From assembly GCA_003667245.1 (NCBI GenBank), contig RCNN01000129.1, forward strand, positions 1 through 64,000: a stretch of 64,000 bases of DNA. The letters run 5' to 3'. A program made the translations under genes and the position numbers. This document shows, piece after piece, positions 49,560 through 60,446 of this stretch. Origin of the DNA: Heterostelium multicystogenum. Taxonomy: Eukaryota > Evosea > Eumycetozoa > Acytosteliales > Acytosteliaceae. The stretch's first letter is position 1. Every line of letters begins with the position of its first letter. The notes under the pieces were generated by a model, which was given only the letters and a program-made list of their open reading frames with translations, was not told where the DNA came from and made no database searches.

Positions 49560-50338
49560 TAACTTCACATCCACCACACGTTACCTTTTTTTTTTTTTAC
49601 TTTTTTTTTTAAAAAACGACTCTTTTTCGACCTTTTTTTTTTATGTCCCCTGCACACTTTGGAATGTAATCATTTCTTACACTTATTATTTACATTTATT
49701 TATATAATTATTTATCCATATCCGTATCAGTTATCATTAGACATATGATATCATCATTCTATTTATAAGGTATGTTGAAAACTTTCCTATTTTCTTCTTT
49801 TCTCTTTTCTCTTCTTAAACAAAAATTGCATTCTTTATTAAAAGAACATATTACCTTCTATGCGTATGTCTCTGTTGGAGGAATGCTAAATTAAAAGGAG
49901 CCACACTTTACGCAGTACTACTCTTATTAGTATTTCGTCATTTCGGTTTCGAAATTTAAAACCAAACTTCATTCTATCTTTTATCTTCTCTCTTCAATTC
50001 TTCAATAGATTACAATAGATGTATAAGCTCATACTAACTCAGATTTATTCTAATAAAAGTATTGAATAGATATATAATAACAATCGTAAAATGAAAATAA
50101 ATAAAATTAACAACATTGACAATAAGATTCCGCTTTCAGAATTAATTTCTTCTTTCATTAAGTGTTATGTTTGAATTTTTTTCTTTTTAACTTAACAACT
50201 ATTAACTCAGTCTCTATCTGTAATTAATTTCCTATTAAAAATGAGGGCCAAGTGTAAACTTTTATTATTTTTTAAAAATAGTATTATGAGAAATAATTCG
50301 TGTTCACTTGCAATTAATCCTGTTGATCGATCAATAAA
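49560..50338. other. Convergent intergenic region
   Basis: 3' flanks of TFIIB (rightward) and the Vma12-like gene (leftward). T- and A-runs (49586-49645) follow the TFIIB stop. No gene is seen. Confidence 0.5.
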
Positions 50339-51278
50339 TTAATTGGGTTGATCAGTATTTTGTTCATCTGGTATAATTAAAGCTGTTTGTTGAATTTGGT
50401 CCATCAATACAATTCCCTTTTTGAGCTCTCTAATTCTACGTTTGAGTTTAATATTTCCAATACGCTCTTCAGATTTTTTGAGTTTGTCCTTTTCGTGCTG
50501 CACTTGAGATGACTTGATAATGAATAACCAAACCTCCACTGCAACACCAATGATACCAAACGCCAATCCCAAAGCTAATCCTAATACATAGCTGTCCCAC
50601 ATCTTTCCACCAAGGAAAATACCGCAAGCCAACAAAGTGAAAAAAGTTGCCAAAATATTCATAGCAATTGATGCCTGTGATGAAATTAGAACTAAGCTCC
50701 ATAGCGTCTTCCTTCTCACCAGCAACATTCTTGACCATCTTCTTATATCTCTGCTCATTATATAATCCCTGTAAATATTGTCTTCTTGCAATCTTTTCTG
50801 GGTCCTGTATATGAATTCATTAATAAAACAGACTTAAGAATATATAGTAACTAAAATCAAAGCATACTTCTATTACGACTGGTTTTGGTTCTATATAAAT
50901 CGTCGATCCTTTTAATATATCTTGTAGAAAACATGGTACTGAAACACTGTCACTCACTATAATATTACTTTCTTTGTCATTTTCACTGTTAGCACTATCT
51001 GATTTATCACTGTGCTCATTATCTTATTGACTTTCTCTTCTTGCTGGTTCTTGTTAGGTTGTTGCTCTTCATTATCCTCCAAGTATATTTCTTTCAAAAA
51101 CTCTGATATCTTCTTGATGAGGGAATATGGTATATATTTTTGTTTTGTCAGGAGAGACATTCGAATATTTATCAATTAACTCTTGAGTATCTTTGTCAAT
51201 GTTCAGTTTATGTACATTCATTACTATTCTATCGATCGAACTCTTCAAAAGAGGTGTCAATACAAATTGTAAATCCAT
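50339..51278 (-). CDS. Vma12/TMEM199-like V-ATPase assembly protein
   Basis: Two exons, 50868-51278 and 50339-50804 (GTATGC..ATACAG). The family's pre-membrane segment is clear: DPEKIARRQYLQGLYNEQRYKKMVKNV. It is followed by two hydrophobic helices (MNILATFFTLLACGIFLGG and YVLGLALGLAFGIIGVAVEV) and a charged cytosolic tail (KDKLKKSEERIGNIKLKRR). Vma12/TMEM199 resides in the ER and helps assemble the V-ATPase membrane sector. The N-terminal half carries an acidic insertion and two frameshifts (near 51130 and 51030); a third at about 50685 falls just before the first helix. The start is the ATG at 51276-51278. Length, about 300 residues, is longer than human TMEM199. Confidence 0.75.
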
Positions 51279-52168
51279 TTTCAAGTTGTTTGTTAATTTA
51301 AATGTGAAGATGTATATATATATATAATAGATAGGTTGGTAGATAATATAGTATTCTATCTGCTTGCTGTTGCTGCCAAACAGTTATATTATGTATGTCT
51401 AAGTTTGTTTTAATTAAACTCCGCAGGTCGCGAGCTTTTGAAAAGTTATGCATAAACAACTATTTAATCTAAAAGTTTTGCTTTTTACCAGGAGAGGTCA
51501 CGAAATTTTTGGTAAGAAAAATAAAAATAAAACCAAACCTGACAAAACAATGACTGAGATATCAGGGGTGGTCCCAGGGACAAAGAAGAGTTTAATTAAG
51601 ACGATCATCATCTCTCAAATTGCTAATAAATCTCTTACCAGTGAGTTCATTAAATAATATTAAAATGTGATTTTTAATATTTAATGTAAATTATTAAATT
51701 CATTTACATAGATGGTATGAGCAACATTTCTATTCTTTATAAAAATATAAGATTACTTTACAATTACACATCTATCCGAGAGACATTGGACACCAAGTTA
51801 ATGAAATCTAATATAAAGCCATGAGTCGACTAATCTCTATCAAAGAGACATTGGATACCAAGTTAATTAAATCCAATTACAACCCAACCCATGGGAATCA
51901 ACTAATCTTCCAACAAAATAACCATATGAGGAGAATCACCTTTAAGACAATGATGTCATTTTAATATCAGACCTCTATTTAATCATGATTATTATTATTT
52001 ATCTTGATATTTATTTAAATGTTTAGTTTTATTTTTGATTCTTGTTGACTCAAAGGGTAGGAACCCACTTTAAAAAATAAGTGAACATCACAAAATTTTC
52101 TCAAAATTCATAATTCATTTTGGTCAATCTCTTGTATATAATTGGCGCGCAAACCTTATTATAATGGA
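51279..52168. other. Divergent intergenic region with tandem repeat
   Basis: Spacer between the Vma12-like gene and NAXD. It holds TA tracts (51310-51330) and an imperfect tandem repeat described separately. A plus-strand open stretch at 51448-51657 has a basic low-complexity composition and no family features, so it is not called. Confidence 0.5.
51779..51916. repeat. Imperfect 65-bp tandem duplication
   Basis: The string AGAGACATTGGA at 51779 recurs at 51844 (AGAGACATTGGAT). The following CACCAAGTTAAT..AAATC/T and the later CAACTAATCT-type segment also match, so two units of about 65 b lie head to tail with roughly 80% identity by eye. Intergenic, no coding potential. Confidence 0.75.
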
Positions 52169-53566
52169 ATGTTGGTAATAGCTCGTCGTTTATTTACACA
52201 TAATTTCATTAGCAACAATCGCAGCTTTACTAGCATATCATCCACTTATCATCATTACCTAATTGAACATAGAAATAGTAGTAATAGAACTTATTTAAAT
52301 AAAAATAACACAAGTATCTATTCATCAGCAACAGCAGCCTCAGTATCTTTAAACACTTTTCCTAGATCTTTATCATCATCATCATCTTCAATAAAATCAA
52401 AAGAAATGAAACAAATAGTGTTCCCACCTCCAATATCACCAGAGCTTCAGCAATTCGAGCGTATAATTCCAGAACTAACTGACAACTTACATAAAGGACA
52501 ATGTGGTCGTATTGGTGTCCTTGGTGGTAGCGCAGAATATACTGGTGCACCATACTTTGCAGGTATTAGTGCACTTCGTATTGGTGGTGATATCTGTCAT
52601 ATTTTCGCACCTTCCGAAGGTGGAACTGCAACTGCCATCAAAACTCTTTCACCAGAATTGATTGTACATCCACTAAATCAACAGGTACCTACTACCGCAT
52701 TAACTTTGTACTAATCTTAATAATTTACTAACAACAAAGTCATCCTCATATGATTAAATAGATGGACCCATCTACTATTATCCCATGGCTTCTCTCTATA
52801 CATGTGTTGATTATTGGACCAGGATTGGGTCGATCATCAACTGCCTGGTCGTGTGCCAAAGAGGTTATGAAAGCAGCTAGAAATATAAATTTGCCAATGG
52901 TCTTGGATGGAGATGCCTTGCGTTTGATTTGCGAGGATTTAGATTTAATCAAGGACTACGATAAAGTCATTTTAACTCCAAATTTTGTTGAGTTCCGTGC
53001 TCTCTCCGACAGCGTAAAGAAATACAATAATGACACAAGCAGCGGTATTATCTCACCCAGCGATATGGCTAAAGCGTATGTATAATGAATTATCTTAAAG
53101 TAAACTTTATCTAATAATAATAACAATAATATCATACGCTAATAATAGTTTAGGTAAGGTTGTAATTGCACAAAAAGGTCTAGAGGATTTAATTACAGAT
53201 GGAGAATATACGATCTCTTGCAACGCTCCAGGAATGCCAAGGAGATGCGGTGGTCAAGGAGATGTTTTGTCAGGTGTTATTGGAACTATGTATGCTTGGA
53301 CACAGTTGTACTTGAAATCTAAATCAAATGTGCAAGAAGCAATGAAAGATTTGGACATTGACCCAAAAACAAACTTGGCTGCACTTGCTGCATATTCTGG
53401 TTGCTTTCTCGTAAAATACGCATCGCACAACGCTTTTCACACTGCTGGTAGATCAACCATTACCGATGACATCATCAAACTACTTAATGAAACTTTTGTA
53501 TTATTGTTCCCCAAAAAATCCTATACCAACTTTCCCCACCATGATGAGAAAGATAAAGACTTCTAA
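52169..53566 (+). CDS. naxd: ATP-dependent NAD(P)HX dehydratase
   Basis: Repairs hydrated NADH/NADPH; ribokinase-like fold. Exons 52169-52684, 52762-53075 and 53149-53566, no frameshift. The N-terminus from the ATG at 52169 ([13 protein letters not shown]) is basic, hydroxylated and lacks acidic residues, a likely mitochondrial presequence followed by a Ser-rich stretch. The enzyme begins at about residue 95 with the conserved [20 protein letters not shown]. Further motifs: [30 protein letters not shown] and the signature [13 protein letters not shown], which carries the catalytic Asp. The frame is open 27 b upstream but has no ATG there. NAXE epimerase, the usual partner, is not in the window. 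Confidence 0.95.
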
Positions 53567-54130
53567 CTGATCAGACCCTACCAATCCTATGCCAGAAGCA
53601 AAGCAAATCAATAAGTTCCTGGCTATGTTGTTTATTGCAAGTTATAACCTCCCACACATGTTTTTTTTCTGAAAAGTAAAGAGAAACTTTGTACATTCCT
53701 TGATTTTTGAATTGGTGAGGCACCTCATCAATCCAGATATTTTTGCAAAACTCGTTGTTTCCATCAGTAAATAAAATTAAATTTATTATTATTTATCTAA
53801 TCTTAAGAAAAGGAGGGTGATAACCCTACCATCACACACAAATCAACTGTTTATTTTAGTTAACTGTATTATTAATTCTTCTATCTACTACACCTATCAT
53901 CTTTAAAGTTTTATCATATTAATACATAACTCAGTTTGATGTGAACTTTATTGATCTAAATAAATAAAAGATAAAGAAGAGCCTGAATAGTTGTAAGAGA
54001 TAGATAATAAAGGTGTTGTTGACAGTGATCTCCTATCTCTTCACTAGAAACATAGATAGAAATAAAAAACATTATTCCTAAAATCAGGTGTAGCTCATTA
54101 TCGTTAGATCATAGATACAGATCGACTAAA
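53567..54130. other. Intergenic, no gene seen
   Basis: AT-rich spacer with no open frame of note between NAXD and the multi-TM protein gene. Confidence 0.5.
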
Positions 54131-55322
54131 ATGGCATCAACATTATTTATTGTAATAGAGTTTTTTGGCTATTGTTTTGTATTCTTTTCTTACATTGATA
54201 TGTATGATTTCCTTTTGGAAATCATTTCAAAGAAAAGAATCAGCTATAATATCTCGAGTATGTTGTTGTTAGCAACCTTTAATATTCCAGATAATACTTA
54301 CACAATCATTTCATATTTATCTAGCTGTTCCATTCTTTTATTTTCCTATTCGTAATTGGTAGAACTGTTTGGTATATCTTGAGATTGGTCACAGGTGAAG
54401 GACCTATCACATTTACCCTAAATAATCTCTCATTCATTGCTATGTAGCAGGTTTGCTTGTGATCCTTTTTTATTGGTATGTCCATCTTTCTCAACTGTTT
54501 AGAATTTGGTTCATTAACTTACTTTATCCATCAATATCTGTATCCTTTAGGATTGAAATGTATTACCAAACCTATGTATCATCAACCGAGTTCTTTTCCT
54601 AGGATGAAAAAAGTTTTCATCCTTCTCATTTGTTTGCTGTTTACCATCCAGTTTCTATTGATTATCTTGTTCTTTACAGTAAATCATTCAAAAAGGGAAG
54701 GCAGCACAATATATTTATTAAATACATTATACCAAGGTACAAATTAGTGAAGATCTATAGCCCAACAAACCTAAATACTGATCATTTCATTTTCTTCATA
54801 TATATAGTTGTAATTTCAATTCTACTTGGACTTTCATTTTTAATATCAGTTGTAAGAATATATCATAAATACACATCTATAGATAAAGATGTTTGCCGAA
54901 ATCAACTTACACAACTTCAAAAGGTAATGAATGATTATCATTTATATCATCCAAGACAGTTAGTTTCTTGCTAACATCTACACCTCTTTTTTAATATTCA
55001 GATGTTTTATCTATCATTGGCATTTTGTTTCTGCTTTTTAACAAGAGCCATCATATTTTTGTATAATCCAATCTCACACAAGTTCATGAACGACGAACTA
55101 TTTTTGACACTTGGCTATTTTGTACCCGACATCATTCCAACTCTGTTACAAGTTTATATATGGCACAGTAGGATGAGAAATGAAGAAGAGGACTCATCAT
55201 TTATTAATTCACTCTATGAAAACGAAATGGACGAAGAAACACCAACTCCCACTCCCGTAAATGATCAAATGATTCTATTTTCAGAATCATCACCTTTAGT
55301 TATAAAGTACGATTATTATTGA
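54131..55322 (+). CDS. Multi-pass membrane protein, possibly THH1/TOM1/TOM3-like
   Basis: ATG at 54131. Hydrophobic segments occur at the N-terminus (ATLFIVIEFFGYCFVFFSY-like), near 54340-54420, 54440-54500, 54620-54690, 54790-54860, and two in the last exon (YLSLAFCFCFLTRAIIFLY; LFLTLGYFVPDIIPTLLQVY), consistent with seven helices. An intron 54924-55001 (GTAATG..ATTCAG) precedes the final exon 55002-55322, whose LTRAIIFLYN and PDIIPTLLQVY spacing resembles the THH1/TOM1/TOM3 domain. The tail is acidic (EEEDSSFINSLYENEMDEET). Several frameshifts or stops interrupt 54350-54610. The family assignment is tentative. Confidence 0.6.
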
Positions 55323-55545
55323 TACTAAGATTATCAGTAGCTAATCTTTATCTTTCCCTCCCTACTCAATTCTCTTAAGTGGAAGAGTCTTGCTTTAATT
55401 GCTGCCTTCATGTTTGTCTGTTTGCTATGTTTTGTTAGTAATCTGCCAGATATTATATCAATGATATTTGTTTACTGAGACTAATTCATTCAAGTAAGTC
55501 AATTGAAGAATTTGGTTTAATCTTAGGAAATGAGAAAAAAATTTA

Positions 55546-58500
55546 TTATACATTAGATTTTTGAATTGCTTTTTTAGCAGCAGTTGCACCTTTAGTTGAT
55601 TTCTCCCATTCAGATTGATTGACATGCCATGGACCAGTAAACACACAAAGAACAGTTGTGTTTTTGGAATACTCCAAGTCGTGCAAAAGTTTTGGTGTGA
55701 TCAAAAAGTATTGTGGTGTTCCAGGTTTGTTGGCCGATTTTACAATTTGATCGAAAATCATACGTTCATTCTTTGGATCCATACCTTGGTTGATTTCATC
55801 CACAGCTCTGAAGGGGCAATTTGTCAAACCTTGAAGTGAAATCAAGAACAGCATAGTTGCAACTGATCTTTCCTGTAAAATAGAAATAAAAGTCAATTAA
55901 AGGTACTTAATGATTGGTAATCTTAGCAACTTACACCACCAGATTGTAAATGAGCAGTAAGAGATTGCAATGGATCTCCATCTCTAAATTTAACTCTAAT
56001 ATCGATGCTGTATTGTTCAAAGTTATCTGGGTCCTTTTCGTTGAATCCTAAACGAACTTCTCCCATACATTTAATCTCTCTAAAGAAATGTTGGAATTTG
56101 TGGTCGATTTCGGTAATGAACTCTCTTACTGGGATCATCCAATTATTCTTCAAATCTTCCAATCTTGCTTGAGTCTCTTCCAATACTTGTTTATGATTGT
56201 TTATTTTGTTGACAAGATTTTGGATTTCGTTTTGTCTATTTTCGTAATCCCGCATAACTTTTGGATCTGTATTACCAATTTGGCTTGCTTTTAAGGTGTA
56301 TCTTTCGATTTCCGAATCAATTTCATCTAATTCCTCTGGTAGCTTTTGTTGTTATTATTATTTTTTTTTTTTTTGGAATACAAGTGTCAATAAACATCTT
56401 AAATTAGGTATAGTTGATATATTTACATCTTTGAATAATTCATCTAATTCATCTGTATGTGGGGCTTCTTCGTTGACAGTTTTCTCTGCTTCTTTTAAGG
56501 TTCTATTGGCCAGATTAACTTTATCAACAGCTATATTTTTTAAGATTAATATTTAATTGCGATGACTACTTCAATTCATTGATATTTACCAGTTTTAAGG
56601 TTGACTTTAATGTCTTGGATTCGATTGTTTAGAGTCTCTAGTGCAACATTCTCTGCTCTATACCTTGAATAAGCTTTACTTTTCTTTAGAGTGACAAGAT
56701 CACGTTGGAGCATATTCATACTGATCTGAACCAAGAGATTGGTACTGTCTCTGATGTTGTTTACTCTATACATTTGAGCATTATAAATCTTCTTTTTGAT
56801 TTCGGCTTTTTCTTGATCGGTATTCTCTTCACGCGACATATCATCAATCTTTCTGTTGAGCATATTTAATTTACTGTAGAGTTTCTTTCTTTGGTCTATA
56901 GTGTCTTGATGTTTAGATCTCTCTTCATAAAGTACCTTCATACTTTTATTGATCTCTTGTTCTTGGTTCTGTAGCTTGAGAAGTGCAGCTTGTGCCTCAT
57001 TCAAACGACCTTCAATTTCTTGTTTCTTACGATTCAAATTGTTCTTCTCTTGTAGATTAACTGATTATGATTAAGTACTCTTAGTGGGTTGCATTAATAT
57101 ACGACATATTGATTATGATACTTACCACCTTGAGATAGCAACTTTCCTTCTTTAAGAGCGGTAATCCTTGTAATTATATTTTTGTCACCATAATGTGATT
57201 GTGAATAGTAGTAGGATCTAGCTGGGGTGTAAAATCCTTTGATTCCTGTTTGGCGATGCAGCTCTTCTTCTTTTCCAATAGAAGCTTTAGTTCCAGCTGC
57301 AATATTTTGTAGTGGGACGTTGTTGACCAATACATCTTTAATAAGCTTATCAGACTCGAATGTTTGGTCCAAGAAGCACTCCACACCATATTGACGAAGA
57401 TCTGATAGTTTATAGTCACGTGTCCAGTTGGAGTTGACGTCTGGCAAATAAAGAAGATTGATACCACGAATGTTTTGTGCATCGAGTTCACGATAGAACA
57501 GCTCACGATCCTCAGGCGATTGACAAACAAAAGCTGTGAGCGTATTCCAGTTGATAGCATTTTCAAGGTATTTGGCATGATCTTGATTCTGTACGTTCAT
57601 CTCATAGCAAATTGGACCGAAGACATACTTGCTGAATCTGTCTTTCAATCTCTGTTTGATATTTACAAATGCATCGTATACATTCTTTGCATTTCTTCTT
57701 AGTGACTCTATTTTGATCTGATTGATATTGTTGAGAGCTTCTAGACTATTGTTTACCTGCTTCAATTCCAAATTCAAAGTATCTACATAGTTTTTAGCAT
57801 TTGCTATATCTGATTTGATCTGACCATGCTGAACATTGATTTCCTTCATCTGTTTGTTCTTTTCATCCTATGGGCATGATAATAGTATTAATATCGTTGG
57901 ATGATACTTTAATGGTACCTAGGTGATACATACAATTTTACTACGAGCACTATCTTCACTTGGCAATTCATTGATTTGTTGATTGAGCTGCTGTTGTAGC
58001 TGTCGGGATCTAGCGATCTCACCCAATCTTTCATCAGCACGTCGCTGTAAACTATCTAGTTCATTTTGACATTGATCGATTGTATCGTTATACTTTTCAA
58101 TAGCACCACTCTTTCTTTGTATTTCCTGCTCGGCTTTCTTTATATCAGCATTGTATTTTTGTGATTCTGCATCGAACTTCTCTATAGTAACTCTCAAAGC
58201 CCTAGAATATATGATCCGCTAATTAATTATCAATATAAATACGATTGATAAAGATAACACTTTACTCTCCAGCTTTTTGTAAAGGAATACGTTCTTTCTC
58301 TAGAGCTTTACACCTAGCGTCGATCTCATTCTTCTCTTCTACTGCTTGTTCATATTCCTTTTCAGCAATGTCTAAGTGTACCCAAAGCTTCTTCTTCTTT
58401 AAAACATCGACCATCTTTAGGAATTCCTTTCTCTGCTTAAATCTCTCTACTTCTTTTTCTAAACTTTCATTCTGTTTCTTTAAGTCATCCAATATTCCTT

Positions 58501-59302
58501 CATGTCCAGAATATTGCTACACAAGATAGATACACATTATAAGTAAAGGATTTCTCTTGTAGTTAGATAGATAGAGCTTTACCGTTTGCTTGGCTAATAG
58601 TTCCTTTCTTGTTTCGATCAACAACATATGATTATCATAAAGATTGTGCAATCCAATTGCTTTCTCGGTTTCCACAAGCAACTCAGTTGGTGTCATTGCA
58701 GCAAAGCTTACTACTTTATCCTGTGGCAAGAACTGACAGAGATTGTCAACTTGAATCTTAAGCTTCTTAATAGTTTCGTGTAGTTCACTAGCGGTCACCT
58801 TGCGACCGTTGATACGGTAGTCAGAGGTGTTGTCCTTACGAATGTGACGAGAAATAGTAACATTTCCATTCTTGACATAGAGCTCGATTTCGATGGTTGC
58901 ACTGTCCTCTCCATGCTTGATAAAGTGTGAAACCTGCTTTGCACGACCAAGCAGCGCAGGTCCACCACCCAATCCCAGTGCCAACGCGCAGATAATCGAT
59001 GACTTACCACTACCATTAGGACCGATAATGACATTCAAACGAGGTCCCGGTGTAAACTCCAACTCGGTGTAGGTGACAAAGTTGGTTAGCTTTACACGTA
59101 CGATACTACCCTCCATGTACACCTTTACCGGTGGTACAGTAGCGTAGTTCTGCGAGGAGGGAACAGGCGTTGAACCACTACTATCCTGCGTTGGTTGCAC
59201 ATCTACTCTTCTCCTCTGTAAAGTAGTACTATTGTTATTATTATTATTATATTGATGGCCATCTCCATCATCGCCATCATCTAAAACTCTTTTTCTATTC
59301 AT
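55546..59302 (-). CDS. smc5: SMC5, structural maintenance of chromosomes protein 5
   Basis: ATPase subunit of the SMC5/6 complex in DNA repair and chromosome segregation. Eight exons: 58583-59302, 58266-58516, 57934-58201, 57126-57867, 56590-57048, 56427-56530, 55935-56342, 55546-55872, giving about 1,092 residues with no frameshift. Walker A is GPNGSGKSS, with SMC5-type FVTYTELEFTPGPRLNVIIG before it and CQFLPQDKVVSFAAMTP after it. Two long coiled coils flank a hinge near 57600-57200. The ABC signature SGGERSV is split by the last intron, and Walker B is AVDEINQGMDP. The intron at 56428-... up to 56341 contains a long A-run on the coding strand. The Asn-rich N-terminus is dictyostelid-like. 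Confidence 0.97.
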
Positions 59303-60039
59303 AGATAATATACTATTATTATTATGATAATAGTATAATTATCATCATATCGACTAGTTTATACAATGAAATCGTTTTTTTAAATTATTTCAACCCTCCA
59401 AAATTGAAATATTTTTGTCATATTTAATTAATTTGTAAAATTCATTGTTAACATCTTGGAAAAGGGGATGGTTGATAAGAATAATGGAGGTACTTCGTTG
59501 ATTTATCTACAGATAACAGGAGTCAATCAAGTTTGGATTTTAGGATTTTACAGTAAAAGGTAGGTATTTTTATAAATTTAGACTCCCCCTTTTCCATACT
59601 TTTTAAAAGTGATTCAAAGTTTAAATAGTTTATTTATTAAGGTTCCTCGTACATAAAAAAATTTTCCATACTTTGGTATTTTTAGCATTCTACTATAGAT
59701 TGAATTGGTTCTCATTTTCTTCAAACATTTCTAAATATTCTTTCCAGATATCTCTCAAAAGTTTCAAATCAGTCTACGGGTGTCTTTCAATATTGTTGTC
59801 ATGCCCTTTATTGAAGTTCAAAACCTTTCATTGAGGTCTGGGGCACAGCCCCCAAAGCAGCCTGTATCGGTAATGATTTTTTTTTTTTTTTTGATTTTCC
59901 TATTTTCCGATTTTTTTGGTTGATTTTGTATTTTGTATTCATATCCAAATGAAAAATTAATCTATAAATGAACGAGGGTGTAGATATTAAAATTATGGAC
60001 ACCTTGGTAAACACCCGCAAGCGGTATTATACACTTTAA
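59303..60039. other. Intergenic, no gene seen
   Basis: AT-rich spacer upstream of SMC5 and downstream of the tRNA on the minus strand. It contains a T-run (59878-59892), a GC-richer patch (59830-59865) and no supported gene. Confidence 0.5.
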
Positions 60040-60123
60040 GGCTCCAACGAGATTCGAACTCGTGACCCCTTCCTAACTCTTCCTTTACTAGGGAAGTACA
60101 ATAACCAACTATGCTATGGAGCC
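60040..60123 (-). tRNA. tRNA-Thr (anticodon AGU) with 11-nt intron
   Basis: Read on the minus strand: acceptor stem GGCTCCA pairs with TGGAGCC; D-arm GCAT..TTGT with the AGTTGGTTA loop; T-arm ACGAG-TTCGAAT-CTCGT; variable loop GGGTC. The anticodon 5' stem is CTTCC, and the loop begins C-T-A-G-T-A, giving anticodon AGT. The matching 3' stem GGAAG next to the 5-nt variable loop is reached only if an 11-nt intron (AAGGAAGAGTT) is removed after position 37, the canonical intron site. A second GGAAG lies inside that intron. The discriminator base is T at 60039. Confidence 0.85.
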
Positions 60124-60446
60124 AATGATATTTTTTGAAAAAATTATATAACAATACTATTGATATTTTTATCTTTCAAATATCAAATGAAGTAGAAAAA
60201 CAAATTATAATTTTTCTTAGAATAACATTCATTCTGTCTCAGTTTATAAGTTTCTACTGTTTTATGAATGGTTGATTCTGAAAATCAAAATAGTATATTG
60301 TTTAAAAACCATTTCTAATCATTCACTAATTAAATTGGCCCTGGTCTCTCAAAAATTAAAGATGAACACTCCTGCTTGTCAAGTTCACACAATGATAGGA
60401 GTATTAAGTGGCCAAACTCTAAAATTTATTTTCAACTCCATTAAAA
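60124..60446. other. Intergenic, no gene seen
   Basis: Short AT-rich region between the tRNA and the large ankyrin-like gene. Dictyostelid retrotransposons often insert close to tRNA genes, but no transposon sequence is visible here. Confidence 0.5.

Noticed and set aside
51448..51657. Open frame of 69 codons starting MHKQLF
   Set aside because: Basic low-complexity composition (KNKNKTKPDKT), no domain, no splice continuation; treated as chance in a spacer.
60040..60446. Retrotransposon insertion near the tRNA gene
   Set aside because: Dictyostelid TRE-type elements often flank tRNA genes, but no long terminal repeat, poly-A tail or reverse-transcriptase-like frame is visible.
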